Below are positions 47,425 through 55,028 of a DNA stretch of 59,310 nucleotides, piece after piece. The notes beneath the pieces are model-generated. The model was not told where the DNA came from and did not search any database. It was given only the letters and a program-made list of their open reading frames with translations. The position numbers and the translations under genes were made by a program. This stretch comes from a virus, in IMG/VR virus record IMGVR_UViG_3300048834_000244, positions 1 to 59,310 of that record, one strand, 5' to 3'. The stretch's first letter is position 1. Each line of letters starts with the position of its first letter.

Positions 47425-47591
47425 GCCCGCACGGACGCGGATGGCTGATTGCCGCGAATGACAATGCTCCATCGTCACACCCCCGCGTTTCTGGCGATCT
47501 GCTCAAGCCAGTTCGGCTGAGCCGGGATGAGGTCGAGCGCGTCGACGTGCTCATGCGACTGATCGATGAGAGGACGGCGAAACAGGGATAG
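47421..47591 (+). CDS. Possible small opposite-strand protein
   Basis: 56 residues, MSPHGRGWLIAANDNAPSSH at the start, a sequence style (ANDNAP) common in small rhizobial proteins, and a helical acidic end. It overlaps the minus-strand frame 47475-47612 almost completely, so at most one of the two is likely to be real. Confidence 0.35.
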   Translation: MSPHGRGWLIAANDNAPSSHPRVSGDLLKPVRLSRDEVERVDVLMRLIDERTAKQG

Positions 47592-47612
47592 GAGGCGCGC
47601 GAGGAATGGCAT
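47475..47612 (-). CDS. 45-residue protein coupled to the leftward operon
   Basis: MPFLARLLSLFRRPLIDQSH at the start and LIPAQPNWLEQIARNAGV at the end. The ATG shares one base with the stop of the upstream gene (TGATG), the coupling style of this operon. It competes with the plus-strand frame 47421-47591; operon context favours this one. Confidence 0.45.
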   Translation of the reverse strand: MPFLARLLSLFRRPLIDQSHEHVDALDLIPAQPNWLEQIARNAGV

Positions 47613-47980
47613 CAGGCGGCGCCCCTCTTGGCAAAGGCTACGACATTCCCGGATCGCTTCGGCTGAGGCTTAGACTTGCGCGGTTTTGGCGGCGTGCTGC
47701 CAAAATCTCTGGCGTAGCCAAGCTTCGGAAGGGGTCCGCCAACGAGCCAGATTTTGACTTGTGCAATTCGATCCGTGGCGAACGGAGAGTTAGTTTCTTG
47801 CCCAATGGCCTCAGCCTTGCGTTTCCCAGCCGTCTCCGTGAGAATCCAGTACTGGTCCCAATATGTTTCTTCGCCGGTCTCGTTGTTCACTCTATTCGAA
47901 TAGGCATGAACAAAGCCGATGTACTTCTGACGCGGCTTTGGCAGACGCGGCGGAAACATTCGACGGAGGAACCACCTCAT
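47612..47980 (-). CDS. Small basic hypothetical protein
   Basis: 122 residues from the ATG at 47980. Very basic N- and C-termini (MRWFLRRMFPPRLPKPRQKY; PPKPRKSKPQPKRSGNVVAF) around a compact centre (GEETYWDQYWILTETAGKRK). Suggests nucleic-acid binding. Coupled by ATGA overlap to the upstream gene. Confidence 0.6.
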   Translation of the reverse strand: MRWFLRRMFPPRLPKPRQKYIGFVHAYSNRVNNETGEETYWDQYWILTETAGKRKAEAIGQETNSPFATDRIAQVKIWLVGGPLPKLGYARDFGSTPPKPRKSKPQPKRSGNVVAFAKRGAA

Positions 47981-48750
47981 GCCATTGCCCTCGCGCGCTT
48001 GTCGGCACACTCCGCACACAGCGCCTCGGTCGCAAAGCCGATCTTGCAATGACCGTCACGAAGCTTGAGGCAGCCGGGCTTGTCCTTCATGAACGCCGGC
48101 ACGACTTCTTCATCGGAAAGGATCGCCGGGGAGGACGGAGGGACGCCCTCCCCGGCTTTGATCGGCTCAGCCTGCTTGGGAGGAGATGGCTGAGCCGGGT
48201 CCGCGATTTCATCGATCTCGCTCGCGGACGGCGAGGACCCGCCGGCGGGGAGTACGCCGGTCGATTGGTGATTGGTTGCTGTATAGGGCTCCTGCGGAAG
48301 CGCCGCGCGTTTCTGACCGGTCCCTACTTCTGCCAAGTCCCTCTCACCCAGTGTTGGACTTGGATCACCCTGATGGCCCTCGCGGGTTGTAACTGGGGGG
48401 TGAAATTCCGTTGCCGTCTCCGGCTGGTCTTCGATGACCTCTCCGGTTTCGGCGTCAAATTCGTCAGCAGAAAAATTTTTCTCGTTCATATTCGCCAAGC
48501 CAAGCATGTCGGCGTAGGCGGATGCGTGCTCGGCCTTGTCGATGATCTTCCGGACCCGCTTTCTGCCGCCGGTCTCGTCGCGCTCGTCCTGTATCTGGGC
48601 TTTGAGCAGCGCCTTGATTTGGGACCAATCGAGCCCGATGGCCGTCGCCTTTTCCCGCAGGCCGGCGATCAGATCAGCAAGATCAAGCTGCTGCTCGATC
48701 AGGGGATACGCCTCGGTATAGATCGCCTTGAGATCGGAGGAGGAAGCCAT
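47977..48750 (-). CDS. Hypothetical protein with helical N-terminus and C-terminal cysteines
   Basis: 257 residues. The N-terminal 95 residues are helical (LIAGLREKATAIGLDWSQIK, ALLKAQIQDERDETGGRKRV) and somewhat like small GapR/DUF2312-type proteins, though not clearly homologous. A disordered P/S/E-rich middle follows, and the C-terminus has CLKLRDGHCKIGFATEALCA with CADK, a possible zinc site. Second gene region of the leftward early operon. Confidence 0.55.
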   Translation of the reverse strand: MASSSDLKAIYTEAYPLIEQQLDLADLIAGLREKATAIGLDWSQIKALLKAQIQDERDETGGRKRVRKIIDKAEHASAYADMLGLANMNEKNFSADEFDAETGEVIEDQPETATEFHPPVTTREGHQGDPSPTLGERDLAEVGTGQKRAALPQEPYTATNHQSTGVLPAGGSSPSASEIDEIADPAQPSPPKQAEPIKAGEGVPPSSPAILSDEEVVPAFMKDKPGCLKLRDGHCKIGFATEALCAECADKRARAMA

Positions 48751-48900
48751 CTACGCCGCCTCCCGCACAGCCTTCCGGCGGCGCAATTCAGCGTCGACCT
48801 CGGCTTTCGTCCGCCTGACGATCAGGCCATGCTCGGGGTCGAGAAGATGATAGGTGCCCTCTTCGGTCCAGACCGCTCCGCAGCGCAGGTGCTTGCTCAT
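48751..48900 (-). CDS. 49-residue hypothetical protein
   Basis: MSKHLRCGAVWTEEGTYHLL, then DPEHGLIVRRTKAEVDAELR. Its ATG overlaps the Cro stop by four bases and its stop abuts the next ATG (TAGATG), so it is well supported by coupling. A beta-hairpin followed by a charged helix; function unknown. Confidence 0.65.
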   Translation of the reverse strand: MSKHLRCGAVWTEEGTYHLLDPEHGLIVRRTKAEVDAELRRRKAVREAA

Positions 48901-49112
48901 TGCGCCACCCCTTCTGGTTGAGGGGTGAACATTGTCGCCAGATCAGGGCGCAGATCACGAGGTGGAATGCCAGTGAAGTCTGCCACGGCCGCAACGCGGT
49001 CAGTAGGAACTTGGTCCCACATCGAAATTGCGGAGGGGGAGATGTTAAGGCGAGCCGCCAACGCGGATTTTCGCCCCCTCTCTCGGTTCAGGTATTCGAG
49101 CAACTTCTCCAT
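48897..49112 (-). CDS. Cro/YdaS-like repressor
   Basis: 71 residues. LLEYLNRERGRKSALAARLN, ISPSAISMWDQVPTDRVAAV and EDF-like TGIPPRDLRPDLA match the YdaS/Cro family of one-domain helix-turn-helix repressors. First gene of the leftward operon, divergent from the repressor gene at 49208. The -10 box is only seven bases from the ATG, so the mRNA is probably leaderless. It likely opposes the lysogenic repressor at the shared operators. Confidence 0.85.
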   Translation of the reverse strand: MEKLLEYLNRERGRKSALAARLNISPSAISMWDQVPTDRVAAVADFTGIPPRDLRPDLATMFTPQPEGVAQ

Positions 49113-49117
49113 ACAGC

Positions 49118-49170
49118 GTAATTTAAGTCACGCTGAATTTTCAGTCAAGCTTGATTTTTCAGTGGAGCTT
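49118..49170 (-). promoter_or_regulatory. Left promoter/operator module (PL/OL-like)
   Basis: On the minus strand TTGACT (49143-49148), 17 bases, TAAATT (49120-49125). Boxes of the type TCAGC.TGACT lie in the spacer and over the -35, with a palindrome TCAAGCTTGA; a weaker third box (CTCCACTGAA) is further upstream. The plus strand between here and 49208 must also hold the repressor promoter, for which no strong match is visible. Confidence 0.75.
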
Positions 49171-49207
49171 TATCGTATCGGCAGTCTGTTTGCCCGATGA
49201 TCCGTGC

Positions 49208-49624
49208 ATGGAAGACGAGACGTTAAAACTGGCGACCCCGACCTCTGTGCGCGAACGCCGTAAGGCGCGCGGCTGGACTCAGCCGGAACTAGCCGAGAAG
49301 GCCGGCATCAGCACGACGGCTGTGCATAATTTGGAAGCAGGCAAGAACGGCTTCACCGACAAGACGCTCGCCTCGTTGGCAACGGCTCTCGGCTGCCGTC
49401 CCGCCGATCTGCTTCTTCCGATGAATGAAAAACCGCAAGAAATTACCAGCGAACCGGAAATCCTGTCCTTCCTCGCCAGGATCAAGGGGTTCACAAAAAC
49501 GGACATAGATGCCGCATTCGGCGTGATAATGTTGGCGCTGCGGGCTAAGCAGGGCGGATCACAATCAGCCGAAAGTCGTGATCAATCTGGGCAGACCACT
49601 CCCCGCCGTGTATCAGTGCCATAG
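49208..49624 (+). CDS. Lysogenic repressor (XRE/CI-like)
   Basis: 138 residues from the ATG at 49208. N-terminal XRE helix-turn-helix (TSVRERRKARGWTQPELAEK, AGISTTAVHNLEAGKNGFTD, KTLASLATALGCRPADLLLP). The short C-terminus lacks an S24/LexA-type self-cleavage domain, so induction must work differently from lambda CI. It lies between two matching operator modules and probably keeps both early operons off. The final 80 bases overlap an opposite-strand gene. Confidence 0.85.
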   Translation: MEDETLKLATPTSVRERRKARGWTQPELAEKAGISTTAVHNLEAGKNGFTDKTLASLATALGCRPADLLLPMNEKPQEITSEPEILSFLARIKGFTKTDIDAAFGVIMLALRAKQGGSQSAESRDQSGQTTPRRVSVP

Positions 49625-49799
49625 CGGTTGAGAGTTCTGCGGCTTTACGCTTTACGAGCATCATCGGATCGACCGGCGGCCCGGCTCCCGCCGCCTCGCG
49701 CAGCCCGGCGACGATTTCCTCGTTTCGCGTTGCGTATCGTCGCGTGATCTGATGACGGATTGCCAATTCCCTCTCCCGAGCCAAAGGAGATAGGAACAA
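49545..49799 (-). CDS. Small protein convergent with the repressor
   Basis: 84 residues from TTG at 49799, with AAGGA just upstream. Contains DPMMLVKRKAAELSTAMALI and ends GGEWSAQIDHDFRLIVIRPA. Similar short proteins accompany repressors in rhizobial prophages, but the function is unknown. Its 3' end is antisense to the repressor gene over 80 bases. Confidence 0.5.
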   Translation of the reverse strand: MFLSPLARERELAIRHQITRRYATRNEEIVAGLREAAGAGPPVDPMMLVKRKAAELSTAMALIHGGEWSAQIDHDFRLIVIRPA

Positions 49800-49910
49800 T
49801 TTCCTTTTGAGAGAGTCAACCCCCTGCTCTGCCCCTCTCCCGGCCCGCCATGTGCGGGCTTCTTCATGTGCCGATTCGCGCAGGCCGGAGAGCCGGGCAA
49901 GAAAAATTCA

Positions 49911-49958
49911 GTGGCACTGGTTTTTCAGCTTGACTGATATTTCAGCCTGACTTAAATT
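49911..49958 (+). promoter_or_regulatory. Right promoter/operator module (PR/OR-like)
   Basis: TTGACT (49930-49935), 17 bases, TAAATT (49953-49958). TCAGCTTGACTGA overlaps the -35 and TCAGCCTGACTTA sits in the spacer; a CAGTGGCACTGG palindrome is upstream. Same order and spacing as the left module, but inverted. It drives the operon starting at 50005. Confidence 0.78.
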
Positions 49959-50004
49959 CTCCCCATCACCACCGGCAACCGCCGCACCGAAGGGGAGAAC
50001 CAAC

Positions 50005-50334
50005 GTGGCAGACCTTTCCAGCACACGAGATGGCATCATCGAGGCGCTGACGTTTGCGCCGACCGCTCCGACCTTCCTGCGCGATGTCCTGAAGATGAAG
50101 CGCGAGCGCGGTGACAACGACTGCGACGCATTCCGCCGCGTCGCCAAGGAATTCGGCGTCGGTCTCAACGCCACTGTCAGCGGCGCTTCCAATGCGATGC
50201 GCCAGTGGATCGCGAAGCAGGAAGCCGGGAAGAAGCTTTTCTTCAGCTACTCCACCAAGGACGAGCGCAAGGCCTTCCTCGCTGATCTCGATGCCGTTCG
50301 CAACGGCACGTTCGGCGAGCGCCGCGCTGCCTGA
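50005..50334 (+). CDS. First gene of the rightward early operon
   Basis: 109 residues from GTG at 50005 after AAGGGGAG. Helical and charged (STRDGIIEALTFAPTAPTFL, RDVLKMKRERGDNDCDAFRR). The pattern of an N-terminal helix bundle followed by a basic part fits a small regulator, but no family is recognised. As the first gene of the operon it could be a CII-like or antitermination-like factor. Confidence 0.65.
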   Translation: MADLSSTRDGIIEALTFAPTAPTFLRDVLKMKRERGDNDCDAFRRVAKEFGVGLNATVSGASNAMRQWIAKQEAGKKLFFSYSTKDERKAFLADLDAVRNGTFGERRAA

Positions 50335-50362
50335 TCACTTCACCGATTTCTGGGAACCCACA

Positions 50363-50527
50363 ATGGCGAAGCTTCTCACCAAACTCACTCCGGAACAGGA
50401 AACGCGCTCTGCCGATCTTTTTCTCAACGCCGCCTGCGAATGGGCTGCCTCCAATCCATGGCGCATTGCTCAGGTGATTGTCCTGTGCGTCACGGCTCCG
50501 TGCTGGGTGGAGAGGTTGTTGCCATGA
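50363..50527 (+). CDS. 54-residue early protein
   Basis: MAKLLTKLTPEQETRSADLF at the start, an amphipathic middle and a hydrophobic end (WRIAQVIVLCVTAPCWVERL). The stop overlaps the next start (ATGA). Function unknown; possibly membrane-associated. Confidence 0.6.
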   Translation: MAKLLTKLTPEQETRSADLFLNAACEWAASNPWRIAQVIVLCVTAPCWVERLLP

Positions 50528-50757
50528 GCGCGCTTAGCATCACACGCGACGAGGACGCTCTGCTTCAACTCCCATGGGAACAGCGCGTGCAGGCCTCGAT
50601 CGATTTCGATCGCGCCATTTCCGAGTGGAGCATCGCCCGTCATGGCCGCAAGCGCGGCACTTGGGACTGGCGCTTTGATATGCACCGCGCCCGTCGCGCT
50701 TGGCGTCACTACAAAATGGCCGTCCGCAAGGCGAGGGCCGGGAGGATCGCGGCATGA
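50524..50757 (+). CDS. Small basic early protein
   Basis: 77 residues, rich in R and W in the second half (GTWDWRFDMHRARRAWRHYK). The RARRAWRHY segment resembles KARRAWRTF in the gene at 43314-43613. Coupled on both sides by ATGA overlaps. Possibly nucleic-acid binding. Confidence 0.6.
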   Translation: MSALSITRDEDALLQLPWEQRVQASIDFDRAISEWSIARHGRKRGTWDWRFDMHRARRAWRHYKMAVRKARAGRIAA

Positions 50758-51425
50758 CGCAGTACCTGTATCTCGATATCGAGACGATTCCGACGACGAA
50801 TGAGCAGCACATCGCTGAAATCGCCGCGTCGATCACTTGCCCCGGCAATATCACCAAGCCTGAAAGCATCGCAGCTTGGGAGGTTGAGAAGAAGCCAAAG
50901 CTGGTCGAGGAAGCTGTTGCGAAAACCTCCTTCTCCGGCGCCTACGGCAAGGTGTGCTGCGTCGGCTGGGCTTGGGACAACTTCGAAGCGCGATCTACGA
51001 TAGGGAATGACGAGCGTGATGTGATCCAGTCGTCGTTCGACAGGATGAGCCAGAATACCGCGCGCGTCCCCATCGTGACGATTGTCGGCCATTACGTCGC
51101 AAACTTCGACCTTCGCTTCCTGATGCAACGCGCGATCGTTCTCGGCGTCACTCTCCCTGCGTGGTTTCCCCGCGATCCGAAGCCATGGAGCCGTGAGGTC
51201 TTCGACACAATGACGGCATGGGCTGGCGCGAAGGACAGCATCAGTCTCGACAATCTCTGCAAGGTTCTGGGCATCCCCGGCAAAGATGGCGTGGACGGCT
51301 CGATGATCGCTGGCATGTGGCAGCGCGGCGAGATGGACGAGATCGCCGCCTACTGTCGGAGCGACGTGGATCGCGTTCGGAACGTGCATCGCAAGATGCA
51401 GGTGGCTTTTGGAGAAGCGGCATGA
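50754..51425 (+). CDS. 3'-5' exonuclease (PolB-type, RNase H-like)
   Basis: 223 residues. Exo motifs: YLYLDIETIPT (D8, E10), a GHYVANFDLRFLMQRA motif II and YCRSDVDRVRNVHRKM motif III, in the order of DnaQ-like exonucleases related to polymerase B. It probably trims 3' ends in recombination or replication together with the next genes. Coupled by ATGA overlap to its neighbours. Confidence 0.82.
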   Translation: MTQYLYLDIETIPTTNEQHIAEIAASITCPGNITKPESIAAWEVEKKPKLVEEAVAKTSFSGAYGKVCCVGWAWDNFEARSTIGNDERDVIQSSFDRMSQNTARVPIVTIVGHYVANFDLRFLMQRAIVLGVTLPAWFPRDPKPWSREVFDTMTAWAGAKDSISLDNLCKVLGIPGKDGVDGSMIAGMWQRGEMDEIAAYCRSDVDRVRNVHRKMQVAFGEAA

Positions 51426-51976
51426 ACGGCAACCTTGATCTATGGAGCTCGGTTGAGCAAACGCCCCCGGCCCAAACGAAGGCGATCACGGCGGAGCGGC
51501 TCAAAGAACTTCTCGAATATAACCCGATCTCCGGATTGTTTGCATGGCGGAAAAGAAGTGGGCGCGGATCGCATGCAGTCATTGGGAGTGTTGCAGGCAA
51601 CACGAACTCAAAAGGATACGTTCAAATCAAGATAGACGGCACCCTTTATAAGGCTCACAGGCTCGCATGGCTCTATATGACGGGAGAGTGGCCAGTATCA
51701 AACATCGATCACATAAATATGGTGAAAGATGACAATGCATGGTTGAACCTTAGAGAGGCTAACAATTCTCAGAACGGCGCGAACAGACGTGCATACAATT
51801 GCAATACTACAGGAATGAAGGGGGTAACGCGGCGGGGCAATGGTCTCTACCGCGCTCAGATCAAAAAGAACGGCGTCGTAAAGTATCTTGGCGATTACGC
51901 GACCCCAGAGGATGCGGGCGCGGCTTATCAAAAGGCGGCGCTTCTGGTTCACGGTGAATTCGCGAGGGCGTCATGA
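51422..51976 (+). CDS. HNH endonuclease with AP2 domain
   Basis: 184 residues from the ATG at 51422. Nuclease core: NPISGLFAWRKRSGRGSHAV, YKAHRLAWLYMTGEWPVSNI, DHINMVKDDNAWLNLREANN. Then an AP2 DNA-binding domain: TGMKGVTRRGNGLYRAQIKK, VKYLGDYATPEDAGAAYQKA. A typical homing-type nuclease; it is placed between the exonuclease and annealing-type genes with four-base overlaps, so its insertion kept coupling intact. Lower GC in its middle than its neighbours suggests recent arrival. Confidence 0.88.
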   Translation: MNGNLDLWSSVEQTPPAQTKAITAERLKELLEYNPISGLFAWRKRSGRGSHAVIGSVAGNTNSKGYVQIKIDGTLYKAHRLAWLYMTGEWPVSNIDHINMVKDDNAWLNLREANNSQNGANRRAYNCNTTGMKGVTRRGNGLYRAQIKKNGVVKYLGDYATPEDAGAAYQKAALLVHGEFARAS

Positions 51977-52656
51977 GCAATCTTGACCCGCGAATTGAAG
52001 CCGTCCGCGAGATGTATGGCCTTGCGCAATCTGATTTCTGGCAAATCCCGCAGAACAGGCAATGGGTATGCAAGCACGCCGCGCTGGAGATTGTTGCGAC
52101 GAAAGCGAACGTCGAATGGTCGCTTCCGCAGATCATCCAGGCTGACACAGCTGCCGGCATTGCCGTTCTCGCCGTAAGCGGGAAGCTTGGCGATCGGATG
52201 GAATGGGCAACAGGCGAAGCCAGCCCGAAGAACAACAAGAATAGCTATCCGTGGGCGATGGCAGAGAAACGCGCCAAGGATCGCGTGGTTCTCAAGCTGG
52301 TTGGTATCCATGGTCTCGTCTACTCGGAAGACGAGATGTCGAGCGACGAGCCGCGCACCACGGATCAACGGAGCGAACAAGGTCGCCGCGAGGTCACCAA
52401 TTCCAAGAAAGACGCGAGGCCGATCTACACCAAGCTTGTCGAGGACATGCGCCAGCAGACGTCGAAGGACGATCTCCGCCGTTGGATAGCCGACCCGGAC
52501 GTTAAGGCGCTGCGGGCTCAGTTGCCGGCAGACTGGGATGCAAAGCTGAAGCAGGAAGCGGCCGAACACGGCAACTCGCTCGATGCGTCCAGCGATTTCC
52601 CCGGCGATCCGAACTACGCCGACAACCCGCTCACCAAGCTCAGAATGGCGGGGTGA
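51973..52656 (+). CDS. Conserved phage recombination-type protein (candidate annealing protein)
   Basis: 227 residues. FWQIPQNRQWVCKHAALEIV, GKLGDRMEWATGEASPKNNK and NSYPWAMAEKRAKDRVVLKL, then GIHGLVYSEDEM, form a conserved block seen in many phages, recalling the AMAEKRA.DR signature of Rad52/ERF-type annealing proteins. The C-terminus is helical and charged. Its place after a 3'-5' exonuclease and before a NinB-like gene supports recombination, but the fold is not proved by sequence alone. Confidence 0.65.
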   Translation: MSNLDPRIEAVREMYGLAQSDFWQIPQNRQWVCKHAALEIVATKANVEWSLPQIIQADTAAGIAVLAVSGKLGDRMEWATGEASPKNNKNSYPWAMAEKRAKDRVVLKLVGIHGLVYSEDEMSSDEPRTTDQRSEQGRREVTNSKKDARPIYTKLVEDMRQQTSKDDLRRWIADPDVKALRAQLPADWDAKLKQEAAEHGNSLDASSDFPGDPNYADNPLTKLRMAG

Positions 52657-52659
52657 ACC

Positions 52660-53079
52660 ATGGCCCGCAAACCAGAAAAGCCAGTCTATTCGTTTGTCCG
52701 TCGAGGCGACGCCCTCGTACCGGAGATGGAATACGATGTCCGCGCATTGGATGGCGTGAAGCACGGCCAGCGCGTCCGCGTAGACATCAAGGAATGGCGC
52801 AATCTCGACAGGCTCAAAGCCTATTGGGCAATGCTCCATGAGGTCGTGGCCGCGACCGGTGCAAATGGCCTGTCTGCCGAGCGCCTGCACGAAGTGGCGA
52901 AACTTCAGAACGGCTGCGTGGATGTGATCCTGCTCCCGACTGGAATGCCTGTCGCCATCCCTGCGTCGATAGCGCTCGACAAGATGTCCGAGCCGGAATT
53001 CATCGCGTTCTTCCAGAAGGTCGAGGCGTGGCTTGCGCAAACCTACGGCTATGTGCCGGAAGCGCGGAGGGCGGCATGA
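52660..53079 (+). CDS. NinB/DUF1367-like recombination protein
   Basis: 139 residues. RVRVDIKEWRNLDRLKAYWA, then MLHEVVAATGA, LHEVAKLQNG and SIALDKMSEPEFIAFFQKVE with AWLAQTYGYVP match the YdfU/NinB-like family that supports phage recombination by binding DNA ends or single strands. Follows the candidate annealing gene by three bases. Confidence 0.65.
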   Translation: MARKPEKPVYSFVRRGDALVPEMEYDVRALDGVKHGQRVRVDIKEWRNLDRLKAYWAMLHEVVAATGANGLSAERLHEVAKLQNGCVDVILLPTGMPVAIPASIALDKMSEPEFIAFFQKVEAWLAQTYGYVPEARRAA

Positions 53080-53354
53080 GCACCGAAACCATGCTGATGC
53101 TCAAGAGCAAAGTCGCACGTCTGGAAGCGAAGATCACACGTTTACAGGCAGAGGCTGAACTTTACGAGATGATGGCGCACGACCTCGAGTCCGAGCCCCT
53201 GATCGCGGCCATTTGCAAGAAGTTTCCTGAAATCGCGGCTCAATGGGCCGCTTACCCCAATTCGCTCGTGGTGAGCGAACCCGGCGGCAGTCATTCCCCC
53301 TCCCCCGAAACCCCGGCTGCCGCCGGTCCCCATTCTCTCAAAGGTGCAGCATGA
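53076..53354 (+). CDS. Coiled-coil early protein
   Basis: 92 residues. A strong N-terminal coiled coil (LKSKVARLEAKITRLQAEAE) followed by a proline/serine-rich tail. Coupled to its neighbours by ATGA overlaps. No family recognised. Confidence 0.6.
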   Translation: MSTETMLMLKSKVARLEAKITRLQAEAELYEMMAHDLESEPLIAAICKKFPEIAAQWAAYPNSLVVSEPGGSHSPSPETPAAAGPHSLKGAA

Positions 53355-53512
53355 CCCGAGCCTGCAAGGTGAAGGCCCATGTCCGCAAGTTGCCGGATCG
53401 CCTCGATACCGAGAAGCACCGCAAACTGGCTGCCGAGATAGGCTTTGTCCCGCGCAAGTGGGTGAAGCCGATCGTTCGCATCCCGGCTCGTTCTCGCACG
53501 GTGGAGGGGTAG
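53351..53512 (+). CDS. 53-residue basic protein
   Basis: Basic throughout (ACKVKAHVRKLPDRLDTEKH, GFVPRKWVKPIVRIPARSRT). Probably nucleic-acid binding. The start overlaps the preceding stop and its stop is followed directly by the next ATG. Confidence 0.55.
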   Translation: MTRACKVKAHVRKLPDRLDTEKHRKLAAEIGFVPRKWVKPIVRIPARSRTVEG

Positions 53513-53875
53513 ATGGCCATCTCATCGATCCATGTCGACTTCTTCGAACCTGTCGAAATAACCAGAGACGAGGAAATCAAGCTTCAGGAGATCGTGACCG
53601 CAATCTGCGACCGGTACAAAGCCAAGAACCCTGGCAGGACCATGTGGCTGTTCGGCTACGGCTCGCGGCCTCTCACCAACCCATTTCTGGTCGATGACGA
53701 TCACCCCATGGAGTTCGACGATAGCGAACTCTATCTCGAATGCTTCGCGAGAGAGGACTTCTCGTGGCCCTGCGCAAAGTGTGGCCATGAGCAGGGAGAT
53801 CACAAGGGCCTGATCCTCGAACCACCAGCCGGCGATTGTGATTTTGAGCCGGTTCGTGAGCGGGGGGAGTCCTGA
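53513..53875 (+). CDS. Hypothetical protein with C-terminal CxxC
   Basis: 120 residues, mixed alpha/beta (IHVDFFEPVEITRDEEIKLQ, MWLFGYGSRPLTNPFLVDDD) with CAKCGHEQGDH and a further cysteine near the end, which may bind zinc. One-base overlap with the next gene. Function unknown. Confidence 0.6.
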   Translation: MAISSIHVDFFEPVEITRDEEIKLQEIVTAICDRYKAKNPGRTMWLFGYGSRPLTNPFLVDDDHPMEFDDSELYLECFAREDFSWPCAKCGHEQGDHKGLILEPPAGDCDFEPVRERGES

Positions 53876-54303
53876 TGGCCCGCCGCGAGTTCACCCGACC
53901 CCAACGCGAGGCAATCCGCCTTCGCGCCACGAATGCGGCCGGCGAGATATGCTGCGAAGGTTGCGGCGCGGTCCTCACTGGCAAGCGCCGCGAGATCGAT
54001 CACATCATCCCTGAAGCGCTTCGCCCTGAGGCTGACAAGAAGAAGCCACTCACGATAGCTGAGGGCCAACTTCTCGGTGAATGCTGCCATCGTGGCCCGG
54101 ATGGTAAGACCCGGCACGATGTAGCCCAGATCGCCAAAGGCAAGCGCCAGAACGCCAAGCAGTTCGATCGCCGCATCGTCCCGGACGGCCCGAAGATGCA
54201 GGGCCATCCGTTCCCCGTCACCAAATCACGCGCCGAGAAGAAGCAGCGGGCTCCGAAGCTCGACTTCACACAGCGCAAGCAACTGTTCGAGGCCCGTCAA
54301 TGA
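53875..54303 (+). CDS. HNH nuclease-like protein
   Basis: 142 residues. EICCEGCGAVLTGKRREIDH with HIIPEALRPEADKK, then GQLLGECCHRGPDGKTRHDV and AQIAKGKRQNAKQFDRR, form an HNH core with two zinc-binding cysteine pairs. This small form is common in rhizobial phages, and differs from the four knuckle-type HNH proteins, lacking the N-terminal knuckle. Might act in DNA processing rather than homing. Confidence 0.75.
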   Translation: MARREFTRPQREAIRLRATNAAGEICCEGCGAVLTGKRREIDHIIPEALRPEADKKKPLTIAEGQLLGECCHRGPDGKTRHDVAQIAKGKRQNAKQFDRRIVPDGPKMQGHPFPVTKSRAEKKQRAPKLDFTQRKQLFEARQ

Positions 54304-55028
54304 CCCCCTCCCTTCCCTGCGCCACGCAAACCGGCTCCCGGCAGGCGGCGGAGACGCTACGCGTCCTGGTCGGCGGAGAATACAGCGGCACGATCCGCGA
54401 CGCGTTCATTGCGCGCGGGCATTATGCGATGTCCTGCGATTTCTCGCCCACGACAGTTCCCGGCCCGCATTACCAGGGCGACTGGGCAGACATTGAAGGC
54501 GATGGATGGGATCTGGCCATCTTTCATCGAACCTGCACGTTCATGGCCAATTCCGGTGCCAAGCACATCTACGCCGGCATGAACAAGGACAACGGCCTCA
54601 ATGAGGACCGCTGGCTGGAGATGGGCCGGCACGCCTGGGCCTTCTGGAAGCACCGCAAGACCTGTCCTGTCCGGTACGCCGCATGGGAAAACCCGGTCAT
54701 GCTCGGCTACGCCCAGCTGATGATCGGCAAACCGGATCAGATCGTGCAGCCCTGGTGGTTCGCGACTGATCCTGACGGCCCGGACAACGTCAAGAAGGCG
54801 ACGTGCTGGTGGGTAAACGGCGGCCTGCCGAAGCTTCGTCGCACGGGGACGCTCGACGGTTCCACGGCCCGCGAGGAGGTGTTTCTCATGGCCCCGACGG
54901 CCGATCCAGAAGAGCGCCGCATGGCGCGGTCGAAATTCACGCCGGGGCACGCCGCAGCCATTGCCGAGCAGTGGGGAGACTACGTCGTCGCGCAGAAGCA
55001 GGCCGATGAGCGGAGGTTTGCCGCATGA
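54300..55028 (+). CDS. C5-methyltransferase-like phage protein, catalytic motif altered
   Basis: 242 residues. The N-terminal part (LRVLVGGEYSGTIRDAFIAR, GHYAMSCDFSPT) is the SAM-binding region of a phage cytosine-methyltransferase-like family, and AWENPVMLGYAQLMIGKPDQ with IVQPWWFATD is typical too. The usual HPPCTYL loop reads HRTCTFMANSG: both prolines are lost and the cysteine remains. Possibly an active enzyme of a divergent type or a DNA-binding relic. Follows the HNH gene with a four-base overlap. Confidence 0.65.
   Translation: MTPSLPCATQTGSRQAAETLRVLVGGEYSGTIRDAFIARGHYAMSCDFSPTTVPGPHYQGDWADIEGDGWDLAIFHRTCTFMANSGAKHIYAGMNKDNGLNEDRWLEMGRHAWAFWKHRKTCPVRYAAWENPVMLGYAQLMIGKPDQIVQPWWFATDPDGPDNVKKATCWWVNGGLPKLRRTGTLDGSTAREEVFLMAPTADPEERRMARSKFTPGHAAAIAEQWGDYVVAQKQADERRFAA

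Noticed and set aside
51949-53040. 363-codon minus-strand frame opposite the recombination genes
   Set aside because: The plus-strand genes there have coupled starts and recognisable family motifs; the minus frame has none.
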